Shown: piece by piece, positions 8,566-17,736 of the stretch
Numbering within the stretch: the first letter of the stretch is position 1
Layout: every line of letters begins with the position of its first letter
NCBI GenBank assembly: GCA_016707425.1
Contig: JADJHU010000018.1
Location: forward strand, 41,678-105,677
Direction of reading: 5' to 3'
DNA length: 64,000 nt
Source of the DNA: Gammaproteobacteria bacterium
Lineage (GTDB): Bacteria > Pseudomonadota > Gammaproteobacteria > Steroidobacterales > Steroidobacteraceae
Program-made: the position numbers and the translations under genes
Notes under the pieces: generated by a model
The model's database searches: none
What the model was told of the DNA's origin: nothing
What the model saw: only the letters and a program-made list of their open reading frames with translations

Positions 8566-9741
8566 ATGGACTTCGAGTTCTCTCGTGACGAGCAGTCCTT
8601 CCTGCGGGAGGTGGATGGATTCCTCAGGGCGAACCACGATCCGCGGGTGATGGATCCCGGTCGGGAGAATCTGGCACAGCTGGTGGATACGCCTGAGCGG
8701 CGTACCTTCATGAAGCGACTGGCGGGGCAGGGCTGGCTCGGCATCACCTGGCCGAAGGAGCTCGGCGGCCAGGGCGGGCGGGGATTCTACGAATACCTGC
8801 TGAACGAGAAACTTTCCTCGGTCGGTGCGCCACAGCTCGGCAAGGGCACAGGCGTGGTCGGGAAGACTCTCATCAAAGTCGCGTCGGGGAAACTGGCGGG
8901 AGTTCTCCCCAGGATCCTGAATGCCGAGATCGAATTCGCCATCGGCTACTTCGAGCCGTCGGCCGGCTCGATGCGGCCGCCATGCGTCTCGGCCGAGCGC
9001 GCGGGCGAAGGTTGGGTGCTGAACGGGCAAAAGGTCTTCACGACCTCGGCGCACTTCGCGGACTGGTATTGGGTGGGGGCTCGCACCGATCCGGATGCGC
9101 CGAAGCACCACGGCATTTCGCTCTTTCTGGTATCCATGGACCATCCAGGACTCACGATCCACCCGATGCATACCATCGGTGGTGAACGGACGAATGCGGT
9201 CTTCTTCGACGATGTCTTCGTGCATGACGATTACCGGGTCGGGGAACTGAACAAGGGGTTCCAGTACATTGCCGAAGCGCTCGACCTGGAGCGCTTCGGC
9301 ATGTTCACCTTCTCGCCGATCCGCGCGCGCGTCGAGCTGCTGTGTGATTTCGTGAAGAGCGGACAGCGCGACGGCAAATCCCTGAAGGACGACGCGATCA
9401 TCCGGCAGAGAGTGGCTCAGCTCGCGACCGAGTGCGAAGTGGCGCGTCTTCTCGGTGTGCGCTTCGTCGATGCGGCACTCGATGCGAACAGGACGCCCAC
9501 CATCCAGGCGTCCGAGTACAAGCTCTACGCGACGGAATTTTCCCGCCGTCTGGCCGATGCGACGATGGAGATCGTGGGCGTCGGCAGCCAGCTGCTGGCC
9601 GGCGCACCGGACGCGCCGCTCTCGGGTCGTGCTCCGGGCAGCTATACGCTCACGGTGCTCGAGACGATCGGTGGAGGCACCTCCGAGGTGCAGAAGAACA
9701 TCATTGCGACGCGCAAGCATGGCTTGCCGAAGAATTTCTGA
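8566..9741 (+). CDS. Acyl-CoA dehydrogenase family protein
   Basis: A 391-residue FAD enzyme of normal family length, expected to introduce a 2,3-double bond in an acyl-CoA. N-terminal helix DEQSFLREVDGFLRANHDPR, mid-domain WPKELGGQGG, FAD/substrate segment IGYFEPSAGSMRPPCVSAER, and C-terminal ETIGGGTSEVQKNIIATRKH are visible. At the place where MCAD-type enzymes have the catalytic glutamate (xEGT) this protein has GGGT, and TEPEAGSD is altered to FEPSAGSM, so the catalytic base may lie elsewhere or it may act as a subunit of a heteromer. It heads a plus-strand catabolic operon with the LLM, DUF1214-like and sulfotransferase genes. Confidence 0.9.
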   Translation: MDFEFSRDEQSFLREVDGFLRANHDPRVMDPGRENLAQLVDTPERRTFMKRLAGQGWLGITWPKELGGQGGRGFYEYLLNEKLSSVGAPQLGKGTGVVGKTLIKVASGKLAGVLPRILNAEIEFAIGYFEPSAGSMRPPCVSAERAGEGWVLNGQKVFTTSAHFADWYWVGARTDPDAPKHHGISLFLVSMDHPGLTIHPMHTIGGERTNAVFFDDVFVHDDYRVGELNKGFQYIAEALDLERFGMFTFSPIRARVELLCDFVKSGQRDGKSLKDDAIIRQRVAQLATECEVARLLGVRFVDAALDANRTPTIQASEYKLYATEFSRRLADATMEIVGVGSQLLAGAPDAPLSGRAPGSYTLTVLETIGGGTSEVQKNIIATRKHGLPKNF

Positions 9742-9764
9742 CTCACAGGAGTGTCGATCCAGCC

Positions 9765-10790
9765 ATGAAGGTCTACACCACGGCCCCCCTCGAGGACCCG
9801 CGTCAGGCACGTACGATCTATCCGGAGCTCGAGAGGATCGGTTACGACGGAGTGTTCTCCTTCGAGGCGAAGCACGATCCCTTCGTGCCGCTGGCCGTCG
9901 CCGCCGAGCACACGCAGAAGCTGCGCCTCGGCACGGGCATCGCGATTGCCTTTGCCCGGAATCCCATGAACCTCGCCAATCTGGGCTACGACCTGCAGTC
10001 GATCACCGGCGGGCGCTTCGTGCTCGGGCTCGGCTCCCAGGTGAAGCCTCACATCGAGAAGCGGTTCAGCTCCGTGTGGTCGCATCCGGCCGAGCGCATG
10101 CGCGAGATCGTGCTCGCCATCAAGGCGATCTGGAGCTGCTGGGAGGGTCGGTCAGAGCTGAACTTCCGCGGCCGGTTCTACACGCACACGATCATGATCC
10201 CGGCCTTCAATCCGGGACCCAATCCCTTCGGGCCGCCGCCCATTCTCACCGGTGGATTCGGCCCGATGATGACCGCCGTGGCCGGTGAGGCGGCCGACGG
10301 CTTCATTGCCCATCCCTTCAATACCCGGCGCTCGCTTCTCGAGAACACGCTGCCGGCGCTCGAGGCGGGACTCGCGAAATCCGGGCGCCAGCGCGCCGAC
10401 CTCGAGGTGATCTGCGCGACGCTCGTGGTCACTGCCGCAACCGAGGAGGCGCTCGAAGCCTCAAAGCTCGCCGCACGCAAGCAGCTCGCCTTCTATGGAT
10501 CGACGCCCGCCTATCGACCGACGCTGGCCTGCCACGGGTGGGAAGGCATTCACGGGGAACTGAACCGCCTGTCGAAGGCCGGACGCTGGGACGACATGAC
10601 GAGTCTCATCACCGATGACATCCTGAACGAGATCGCGGTGGTCGGCGAACCACACACCATTGCCACGAAGCTGCAGGCGCGCCTCGAGGGGATCGCGGAC
10701 GGGGTCAGTCTCACGCACAACCGGTGCCCGGATCCGGGCCATTGGGCCGGTGTCGTCCAGGATCTCAGGAAGCATCGGAAGCCGCGATGA
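9765..10790 (+). CDS. LLM-class flavin-dependent oxidoreductase
   Basis: A 341-residue luciferase-like TIM-barrel protein resembling the TIGR03617 group: YPELERIGYDGVFSFEAKHD at the N-terminus, LRLGTGIAIAFARNPMNLAN, FVLGLGSQVKPHIEKRFSS, and PPPILTGGFGPMMTAVAGEA. Such enzymes use FMN or F420 for oxidation or monooxygenation. Its TGA overlaps the next ATG by 4 nt. No F420 biosynthesis gene is in view, so the cofactor is undecided. Confidence 0.87.
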   Translation: MKVYTTAPLEDPRQARTIYPELERIGYDGVFSFEAKHDPFVPLAVAAEHTQKLRLGTGIAIAFARNPMNLANLGYDLQSITGGRFVLGLGSQVKPHIEKRFSSVWSHPAERMREIVLAIKAIWSCWEGRSELNFRGRFYTHTIMIPAFNPGPNPFGPPPILTGGFGPMMTAVAGEAADGFIAHPFNTRRSLLENTLPALEAGLAKSGRQRADLEVICATLVVTAATEEALEASKLAARKQLAFYGSTPAYRPTLACHGWEGIHGELNRLSKAGRWDDMTSLITDDILNEIAVVGEPHTIATKLQARLEGIADGVSLTHNRCPDPGHWAGVVQDLRKHRKPR

Positions 10791-11974
10791 GCGACGATCA
10801 TGAGAGAGTACTTCGGCGTGCGTGGGAGAGCTTCTGCGACGAGCTGAAGCGCGCGGTGGATATTCCGCTCCGCGCGCCCGTCCCGGCGCAGGTCGCGACG
10901 CGTGCCGCGGGCTTCGAAGCGCTGGCGCGCAACATCTCTCTTGCACTGAATTTCCATCACGACTACGCGGATCCCCGGTATCCCGAGCTGATTCACTACT
11001 TCGATCCCGTACGGAAGCAGGGCGGTGACAACACCGATGCGGTCTACGTCGGTGCGACCATCAATGGCACCGACACTTATCGGATCAGCGGCGATCGCGG
11101 TACCGCGCGCTTCTTCGGGATCACTTCGGTCGAGCGCGGCCAGACGCCCTGGGGCGGCAAGGTCGCCCACACTCTTTTCGGCCGCGATCTCGAGGTCGGG
11201 CCGGACGGCTGCTTCGAACTCATTTGCAGCCCGACGCCGCATCCGGGCAACTGGCTGAGGACGACGCCTGAGACCTTCCGGATCACTTTTCGTCAGTTCT
11301 TCGCCGACTGGGAGCACGAACGGCCGATGAAGGCGCGCATCGACCGTCTGACGGGCGACATGAGCCCGCCGGCACCGATCACGCCCGAGAGGCTGGCCGA
11401 GCAGCTGCAGGCCTCGGCGCGATGGGTGGGAGAGTCGCTCGCGTTCTGGGTCCGCATGATCAACATGTGGAAGGTCATGCCGAACACCTTCCGGTCCTAC
11501 AAGCAGCTCGCGGACCAGGCCATCGACGCCACGCCTGGCGGCGAACCGATGATTGCCTACTGGGCGCTGCCACCGGACGAAGCGCTGATCGTGCGTGTGC
11601 GCCCGCCCGCCTGTCCGTACTGGGCGGTCGAGTTCGGTAATTTCTGGTGGACGAGCATGGACTATCGCTACCGGCTCTCGAACACGAACTGTCATTATGC
11701 CGAGCTCGAGGACGACGGTGAGCTGATCGTGGTGATCGCCCACGAGGACCCTGGCCTGCCGAACTGGCTCGAGACATCGGGTTTCGCCGAAGGCTACGTC
11801 ACCTACCGCTGGATGCGGGCGGAGAGCTGCCCGGAGCCGAAGGCCACGCAGGTCAAGACGGCGGAGCTGTTCAGATACCTGCCGCAGAACGCCAGGCGCA
11901 TCACCCCGGAGGCGCGGTGCGAGCAGCTCGCGGCCCGTCGTCGTGGCGTCATCAACCGCTTCGGCAATCTCTGA
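10787..11974 (+). CDS. DUF1214-like protein, paralog C, without signal peptide
   Basis: A 395-residue protein closely resembling paralog A over its whole length (IHYFDPVRKQGGDNTDAVYV, TYRISGDRGTARFFGITSVE, AHEDPGLPNWLETSGFAEGY, ARRRGVINRFGNL) but starting directly with MSDDHERVLRRAWESFCDEL, so it is predicted to be cytoplasmic. It overlaps the LLM gene by 4 nt and is followed 20 nt later by the sulfotransferase. The same fold in cytoplasm and periplasm suggests that related substrates meet it on both sides of the membrane. Its biochemical role is unknown. Confidence 0.75.
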   Translation: MSDDHERVLRRAWESFCDELKRAVDIPLRAPVPAQVATRAAGFEALARNISLALNFHHDYADPRYPELIHYFDPVRKQGGDNTDAVYVGATINGTDTYRISGDRGTARFFGITSVERGQTPWGGKVAHTLFGRDLEVGPDGCFELICSPTPHPGNWLRTTPETFRITFRQFFADWEHERPMKARIDRLTGDMSPPAPITPERLAEQLQASARWVGESLAFWVRMINMWKVMPNTFRSYKQLADQAIDATPGGEPMIAYWALPPDEALIVRVRPPACPYWAVEFGNFWWTSMDYRYRLSNTNCHYAELEDDGELIVVIAHEDPGLPNWLETSGFAEGYVTYRWMRAESCPEPKATQVKTAELFRYLPQNARRITPEARCEQLAARRRGVINRFGNL

Positions 11975-11994
11975 GGCCGCACGAGGAGAGGCGC

Positions 11995-13254
11995 ATGGCA
12001 CAGGAGCGGAACGGAGCGTGGACGCCACCGCCGCGACCGGAGTGGGTCGCCCGCGTCAACGAGGAAGGGCGCAGCATGGACATCGCGAGCCTGGTGCCGC
12101 TGCAGCCGGGCGAGCTTCTCGAGACGGCGATGCGCAACACGGGCCTCTCGGACTTCGGCTCCGGCGAGTGGCGCGAGCCCTTCGAGGTTCTGGTGAAATC
12201 GCTCGAGGAGGAGGCGGAGCTCAACCTCTTCGGACGGCTGATGACGCGCAGCGATCTGCTCATCTGGCTGCAGGAGCGGCTGGAGATCGAGGAGGCATAC
12301 CGTCGCCATCCGGAGATCGATGCGGAAGTGCTCGCAGAGCCCGTCTTCATCGTCGGACAGCCCCGCTCCGGCACCTCGATCCTCTTCGAGCTGCTGTCCC
12401 AGGATGCGCAATTCGGCGTGCCGACGAACTGGGAGATCATGTTTCCGTGCCCACCGCCGGAAGCCGCGACCTACCGGACCGACCCGCGGATCGCCAGGGC
12501 GGAGCATCTGCTCACGCAGTGGTATCGGGTTGCGCCGACCTTTCGCACCATGCACGAGCTTGGGGCCACGATCCCCAACGAATGCAAGGTGGCGATGAAC
12601 TGCACTTTCGTCAGTGACAACCTCACGGGGATTTTCCAGGTGCCGGGCTACTATGCCTGGCTGATGAAGGCGGACCTGACCTACCCGTACGCCTACTACC
12701 GGCGCATGCTGAAACTCCTGCAATGGCGCAACCCCCGCCGCTACTGGCTCCTCAAGTCGCCGTCGCACATCTGGAGCCTGCCGACGCTGTTCAAGGTCTT
12801 CCCGGATGCCCGCGTGATCTACACTCATCGCGATCCGATTGTGACCCGGGCCTCGGTCACCAATCTGCTCGGCACGATCTACTGGATGCGCAGTGACAAG
12901 GTCTTCGACGCGGAGGCTTTCGAACGCGTGCTCGAGCCGGAGGGCGTCGCAGCCGGGATGAACCTGGTGATCGATCAGATCGAGAAGGGCGAGATCCCGC
13001 GTGCACGGATTCACGACTTCCAGTTCGCGGATCTCATCGAGCGGCCGATCGAGGCGGTGCGTTCGCTCTACGACCGCGCCGGACTGCAGTGGACCGCCGC
13101 AGCGCAGGCCGGCATGGAGGCTTACCTCGCACACAAGCCGAAGGGAAAGTTCGGTGCGCACCGCTACGAGGTGAGCGACGGTGCGCAGATCGAGCGCGAG
13201 CGCCGGCTCTATGCGCGCTACCAGCGATTTCACGGCGTTCGGAACGAAGTCTGA
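11995..13254 (+). CDS. Sulfotransferase family protein
   Basis: A 419-residue PAPS-dependent sulfotransferase of the Sulfotransfer_3 type. The 5-prime-phosphosulfate loop is FIVGQPRSGTSILFELLSQD near residues 118-137, and the 3-prime-phosphate site is ARVIYTHRDPIVTRASVTNL near 275. It would transfer sulfate from PAPS to a hydroxyl group in the cytoplasm. A good GAGGAGAG precedes the ATG. The operon partners are oxidoreductases, and PAPS-forming cysD/cysNC and PAP-degrading cysQ genes lie 31-36 kb downstream. The acceptor is not predictable. Confidence 0.88.
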   Translation: MAQERNGAWTPPPRPEWVARVNEEGRSMDIASLVPLQPGELLETAMRNTGLSDFGSGEWREPFEVLVKSLEEEAELNLFGRLMTRSDLLIWLQERLEIEEAYRRHPEIDAEVLAEPVFIVGQPRSGTSILFELLSQDAQFGVPTNWEIMFPCPPPEAATYRTDPRIARAEHLLTQWYRVAPTFRTMHELGATIPNECKVAMNCTFVSDNLTGIFQVPGYYAWLMKADLTYPYAYYRRMLKLLQWRNPRRYWLLKSPSHIWSLPTLFKVFPDARVIYTHRDPIVTRASVTNLLGTIYWMRSDKVFDAEAFERVLEPEGVAAGMNLVIDQIEKGEIPRARIHDFQFADLIERPIEAVRSLYDRAGLQWTAAAQAGMEAYLAHKPKGKFGAHRYEVSDGAQIERERRLYARYQRFHGVRNEV

Positions 13255-13280
13255 TCCCGGATGAACAGAGGAGCGAAGGC

Positions 13281-14108
13281 ATGGATCTCGGACTGAAGGG
13301 CAAGACCGTCGTCATTACCGGCGGGAGCGGTGGGATCGGTCAGGGTCTGGTGATGGAGTTCGCACGCGAAGGGGCGAACGTGGTCTCTGCATCACGCGAC
13401 ATGAAAGTAGGCGAGAAGCTTGCGGCCCTGGCGCGGGAACAGGGCTTCGCGGGCAGCGTGCTGCCGGTGTCGACCGATGTCACGAAGCGCGCGAGCGTGG
13501 ACGCCATGATCGCACAAGCGCAGCAGCGCTTCGGGCCTGTGGACGCGCTGGTCAACAACGCGGGGGGCGTCAAACGCAGCTGCGCCTTCGAGGAACTCGA
13601 CGACGAGACGCGCCGCTGGGAGCTCGCCCTTAATATCGATGGCGTCGTCAACTGCACACTCGCTGTCGCCCAGGACATGCTCTCGCGAGGCAGGGGGAGC
13701 GTCGTCAACATTTCCTCGAACTCCTCTCTTCTCGGGGAGGCAGCCCAGCAGGTGGTGCACTACGGCTCGACCAAGGGTTTCGTGAACAGTTTCTCGAAGG
13801 CGCTCGCCTACGAGTGGGGCCCAAAGGGCGTGCGCGTGAACACGATCGCCCCCGGCTGGATCGTGCCGCACCGGGACGAGGACATTTCGGCAGGCAGCTT
13901 CTGGAACCGGCTGGAATTCGTCGGCACACCCGAGGGGATGCAGAAGGCGCTCGAGGCCGGGACGCTGCCGAACATGAGCCATCTGCCGATCAAGCGGCTC
14001 GGGCGCCCCGAGGAGGTGGCCCATCTCGCCATGTTCCTCGCCTCCGAGATCTCGGGCTACATCACGGGTCAGCTGATTTCCATCAGTGGTGGGGTGTACA
14101 TGCCATGA
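13281..14108 (+). CDS. SDR family oxidoreductase
   Basis: A 275-residue classical short-chain dehydrogenase. Cofactor loop TGGSGGIGQG, NNAGG, catalytic serine in NISSNSSLLGE, catalytic YGSTK, and the C-terminal YITGQLISISGGVYMP are all present. The R/D pattern after beta-2 (SASRD) suggests NADP(H) as a possibility but is not decisive. AGAGGAG precedes the ATG at 13281 and the stop overlaps the next SDR by 4 nt. It is expected to oxidise or reduce a hydroxy/keto group of the pathway intermediate. Confidence 0.9.
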   Translation: MDLGLKGKTVVITGGSGGIGQGLVMEFAREGANVVSASRDMKVGEKLAALAREQGFAGSVLPVSTDVTKRASVDAMIAQAQQRFGPVDALVNNAGGVKRSCAFEELDDETRRWELALNIDGVVNCTLAVAQDMLSRGRGSVVNISSNSSLLGEAAQQVVHYGSTKGFVNSFSKALAYEWGPKGVRVNTIAPGWIVPHRDEDISAGSFWNRLEFVGTPEGMQKALEAGTLPNMSHLPIKRLGRPEEVAHLAMFLASEISGYITGQLISISGGVYMP

Positions 14109-14884
14109 GGACCGCGCCCATGAGTCTCGAGGGGCGCACCGCCATCGTCACCGGCGCAGGCTCGGGCATTGGGGCTGCGATCGCACGACGCCTGGCCGGA
14201 GCCGGCGCTCGAGTGATCGCGGCAGACATTCGGACCGAGGCCGTCGAGACACTGGCCGCCGGGACCCGGGAGGTCACGGCGTGCCGCTGTGATGTCACGC
14301 ATGCGGCCGAGGTCGATGCGCTGGTCGGGAGCGCCGTCGAGCGCTTTGGGCGGCTCGATGTGATGGTCAACAACGTCGGGCAGTCGATCGCCGGCTGGCT
14401 GAAGGATGCGACGGACGAGGAGTGGCAGCGGGTGCTCGCGCTGACGCTCTCCTCGGCGTTCTACGGCGTGCGCGCTGCGCTTCGCGTCATGCTGCCTCGG
14501 GGTTCCGGGAGCATCATCAATATTTCGTCGGGTGCAGGCTTTGGCGGCTCGCCGGGTCTTGCCACCTACGGGGCGGCGAAAGCCGGTGTCAACAATCTCA
14601 CTCAGTCGGCGGCCGTGGAGAATGCCCGAAGCGGCGTACGCATCAATGCCATCTCGCCCGGAGCGATCGAGACACCTGCGATTCTTGCCTGGGCACGGAG
14701 CCTTCCGGGTGGAGTACCCGCCTATGAGGCGACGCTGCTGCCGGGGCGCTTCGGGAGGCCGGACGAGATTGCTGCGGCCGCACTCTTTCTCGCGTCCGAC
14801 GAGGCGAGCTTCGTAAACGGCGCGGTGCTGCCGGTGGACGGGGCCGCATCCGCACGCATGCCGGCCATCGAGGTGCCCAAGTAG
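14105..14884 (+). CDS. SDR family oxidoreductase
   Basis: A 259-residue SDR with TGAGSGIGAA, an aspartate after beta-2 (AADIR, favouring NAD(H)), NNVGQ in place of NNAG, catalytic serine in NISSGAGFGG, YGAAK and PVDGAAS. It is translationally coupled to the preceding SDR through ATGA. It is a probable 3-hydroxyacyl-CoA or alcohol dehydrogenase of the same pathway; the substrate is unknown. Confidence 0.89.
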   Translation: MRTAPMSLEGRTAIVTGAGSGIGAAIARRLAGAGARVIAADIRTEAVETLAAGTREVTACRCDVTHAAEVDALVGSAVERFGRLDVMVNNVGQSIAGWLKDATDEEWQRVLALTLSSAFYGVRAALRVMLPRGSGSIINISSGAGFGGSPGLATYGAAKAGVNNLTQSAAVENARSGVRINAISPGAIETPAILAWARSLPGGVPAYEATLLPGRFGRPDEIAAAALFLASDEASFVNGAVLPVDGAASARMPAIEVPK

Positions 14885-14913
14885 CCGCGCGCCTCCAGTA
14901 TGGCTGGGCCATC

Positions 14914-16101
14914 GTGGCCGTTGCCTTTCTCGCGCAACTGCTGGCGATGGGCACGACAGCCTATGGCTTCGGCTTGCTCGTCAAGCCGATGGCTGCCGAA
15001 TACGGACTGTCGCGCGCTGATGTCAACAGTGGCCTGATCCTGCTGCTCGTTGGCATGGCTGCGGCCTCGCCCTTCATCGGCCGGGCCTTCGATCGGCTGC
15101 CAGGCCGCGTGCTGTTTGCCGGCGCGGCGCTGGTATTCGGCCTCGGCTGTGCGGCCGTCGCCGCGACGCGATCGCTGTGGCTGATGGCTGCGGCGACGGT
15201 TCTGCCACTGGCGATCGGAGCGGCCGCGCTGGGTCCGCTGGCCGGCTCGACGCTCATTGCGCGCTGGTTCGATCATCACCGCGGACGCGCTCTCGGCGTG
15301 CTGGCGGTCTCCTCCTCCGCAGGGGGTCTCGTCGTGTTGCCCCTGATGGCACTCCTGGTCGAGGCTCTTGGCTGGCGCATGGCGCTGACCCTCATGGGCG
15401 CCGCGACGGCGCTGCTCATCGTGCCGCTGGCGCTGATGATCATCCGCGAACGTGATCAGGAGGACTCTGCCCGGGAGGACGCGCCTGCGCCAGCGTCCCA
15501 CGCGCGGCCAGAGGGACCCGATGTGCGCCGGTGGACGGTGGGGGAACTCCTCCGTGCGCGTGACTTCTGGCTGCTCGCACTCTGTGTCGGACTGATCACG
15601 GGTGTCGATCAGGCGCTGCTCGCTTCGCTCATCGCCCACGGCACGGATCGGGGATTTTCACTGCAGGCGGCCAGCCTTCTGGTGTCCGCGATCTCGGGCT
15701 CGGCGATTGCCGGCAAGCTCATCGTCGGGACGCTCGCCGATCGCATCGACATGCGCTGGCTGGTTTGGACCGTGGCAGTGCTCACCGAGGTCTATCTCGG
15801 CTGTCTGCTTGCGCAAACCGGCTACGGTACGCTCTTCGTCGCGTCGCTCCTGGTCGGCATGGCCATTGGGGGCGTGATGCCGCTCTGGGCGGCGTTCATC
15901 GGGGCCCGCTTCGGAGCCGCGTCGTTCGGGACTGCGATGGGGCTGATGATCCCGGTGCAGATGCCGCTCACACTCACGTGTCTGCGCTATGTGGGGCATG
16001 CCTATGACGTGTCCGGGAGCTATGAGCCGGCGTTCCTCGCCTTCGCAGGCATCATGCTGTTTGCAGCGCTGGCCGTGCTGCCGGTGAGGGTGGCGCGCTG
16101 A
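14914..16101 (+). CDS. MFS transporter
   Basis: About 395 residues with roughly 12 hydrophobic segments, a central charged loop (RERDQEDSAREDAPAPASHA) between two six-helix halves, and GRAFDRLPGR and GTLADRIDM as the loop 2-3 and 8-9 motifs. It resembles monocarboxylate/oxalate-formate-type transporters. The first usable start is GTG 14914, 29 nt after the SDR stop, with no clear ribosome-binding site; the frame remains open upstream, so the true N-terminus is uncertain. It probably moves a pathway acid across the inner membrane. Confidence 0.82.
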   Translation: MAVAFLAQLLAMGTTAYGFGLLVKPMAAEYGLSRADVNSGLILLLVGMAAASPFIGRAFDRLPGRVLFAGAALVFGLGCAAVAATRSLWLMAAATVLPLAIGAAALGPLAGSTLIARWFDHHRGRALGVLAVSSSAGGLVVLPLMALLVEALGWRMALTLMGAATALLIVPLALMIIRERDQEDSAREDAPAPASHARPEGPDVRRWTVGELLRARDFWLLALCVGLITGVDQALLASLIAHGTDRGFSLQAASLLVSAISGSAIAGKLIVGTLADRIDMRWLVWTVAVLTEVYLGCLLAQTGYGTLFVASLLVGMAIGGVMPLWAAFIGARFGAASFGTAMGLMIPVQMPLTLTCLRYVGHAYDVSGSYEPAFLAFAGIMLFAALAVLPVRVAR

Positions 16102-16503
16102 GAAGGGTGCGCGCCGTCACCCAGGTTCGGACCTTCACCGGCCAGACGGCGCCTATCAGCCAACGGCCTGGCCGCTGCCCACACCCGCGCCCACACCGGG
16201 CCCAACCCGCGCGCAGCGGCTCAGCTCAGCGCCACGAGGCGCACGCGCGGGCCACGCCGCACGGACGCCAGGCCACGCGCCGCCAGCAACACCACCCGGC
16301 ACTCCGGCTCGACCCCTCCTCCCAGCTCACGCCCCCCCCCCCCACCCGATCCGGGTCCCGGCCTGTGCCCAAGCGACTTCGACCCCACAGCCCGCCCCAC
16401 GCCGTCAGTTCCAGACCCCCCGCACGCAGCCCCCCCCCCCCCCCCCCCCCCCCCCCCGTGCCGGAGACAGCATGGCGGCAGGCGCAACACGTAGGAGGCA
16501 CTC
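16102..16503. other. Gene-free, strongly C-skewed spacer
   Basis: This 400-bp gap has no convincing coding frame. The plus strand is strikingly rich in C with few T, contains a 12-C run (16332-16343) and a 28-C run (16430-16457), and ends with a good GGAGG site for the next gene. The composition is unlike the flanking genes. It could be a poorly assembled stretch or a simple-sequence promoter region. Confidence 0.7.
16430..16457 (+). repeat. Poly-C tract of 28 bases
   Basis: An uninterrupted run of 28 cytosines about 46 bp upstream of the CoA-transferase ATG. Tracts of this type can slip and switch promoters on and off, but such a length is also where short reads fail, so the exact length should not be trusted. 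Confidence 0.85.
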
Positions 16504-17721
16504 ATGACCCTGGCACTGGAAGGCATTCGCGTCCTCGACTGGACCATCTGGCAGCAGGGACCCATCGGCACGGCGCTGCTCGGCGATCTTGGGGCGGAGG
16601 TCATCAAGCTCGAGGCGCTCGAGGGCGACCCGGGCCGTGGTCTGGTGCGCCTCTCTGGTATGGGTCTCGCAGAACGCCCGAACTTCTACATCGAGGCGAA
16701 CAACCGCAACAAGAAGAGCCTTGCGCTCGACCTGAAGAAACCGGAAGCGCGCGAGATCGTCCACGAACTCGTGAAGCGCGCGGATGTCTTCGCACAGAAC
16801 TTCCGCGTCGGAGTGGCCGAGCGTCTCGGACTCGACTACGAGACTCTGCGTGACCACAACCCGAGGCTCATCTATGCGCACGCGACGGGCTTCGGGCCCA
16901 AGGGCCCCGAGGCCGCCGTGGCCGCGATGGACCAGATGGGCATTGCCCGATCGGGGCTCATGCTCGCAGTGGGCGAGCCCGACGCCCCACCGCAGCAGAT
17001 CGCCGGCGGCATCGCGGACCAGATGAGCGGCATCATGCTCGCCTGGGGCGTGCTCGCCGCCTTGGTCGCACGTGAGCGTCATGGCATGGGGCAGAAGGTC
17101 GACGTGTCCCAACTCGGATCGATGGCGCTCCTGCAGGGGCTCAATCTCTCCGCCAGGCTCATGCTGGGGACAGCGATCCCGCGCGTGCGCCGCAGCGAGT
17201 CGGCAAATCCGCTCTGGAATCACTACCGCTGCGCGGACGGGCTCTGGCTCGTGCTCGGCATGGCACAGGGCGAGCGCCATTGGGCGGCATTCTGTCGCGC
17301 CCTCGGCGCTCCTGAGATCGAAGGCCTGTGGAGCGGGGCTCGCGCGTCGGCTGCGAGCGGCGATGCGGCCGCCACGGCGGCCGTGGCAGCGCTCGATGAG
17401 CGCTTTGCCAGCCGCCCGCGTGCGGAGTGGCTGGCGCAGCTGCGCGCCGCGAGCGCGGATTTCATCGTCGCACCGGTCAATCGCCTGGAAGATCTCCCGG
17501 ATGATCCCCAGGTACGGGCCAACGAGTACGTCACGGAGTTCGATCATCCCCAGCACGGTCCGACACGCATGGTTGGTTTCCCGGTGGGACTCTCCGCGAC
17601 GCCGGCATCCATCCGGGCTGCGGCGCCTGAGCTCGGACAGCATACGGAGGAGGTGCTGCAGGAGTTGCTCGGTTACGACTGGGAGCGCATCGGACACCTG
17701 CGTGCGCGCGGCGTGATCTAG
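16504..17721 (+). CDS. CaiB/BaiF family (type III) CoA-transferase
   Basis: A 405-residue protein of normal family length, predicted to transfer CoA between an acyl-CoA and a free acid. Visible are the N-terminal LEGIRVLDWT, GDLGAEVIKLEALEGDPGR, NNRNKKSLALDLKKPEAREI, and AAVAAMDQMG, whose aspartate is the likely acyl-anhydride nucleophile. GTAGGAGG precedes the ATG. It is followed 15 nt later by an SDR, so it probably starts a new operon after the C-rich gap. It would activate a carboxylated intermediate for beta-oxidation. Confidence 0.9.
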   Translation: MTLALEGIRVLDWTIWQQGPIGTALLGDLGAEVIKLEALEGDPGRGLVRLSGMGLAERPNFYIEANNRNKKSLALDLKKPEAREIVHELVKRADVFAQNFRVGVAERLGLDYETLRDHNPRLIYAHATGFGPKGPEAAVAAMDQMGIARSGLMLAVGEPDAPPQQIAGGIADQMSGIMLAWGVLAALVARERHGMGQKVDVSQLGSMALLQGLNLSARLMLGTAIPRVRRSESANPLWNHYRCADGLWLVLGMAQGERHWAAFCRALGAPEIEGLWSGARASAASGDAAATAAVAALDERFASRPRAEWLAQLRAASADFIVAPVNRLEDLPDDPQVRANEYVTEFDHPQHGPTRMVGFPVGLSATPASIRAAAPELGQHTEEVLQELLGYDWERIGHLRARGVI

Positions 17722-17736
17722 CCGGAGAGGAACACC

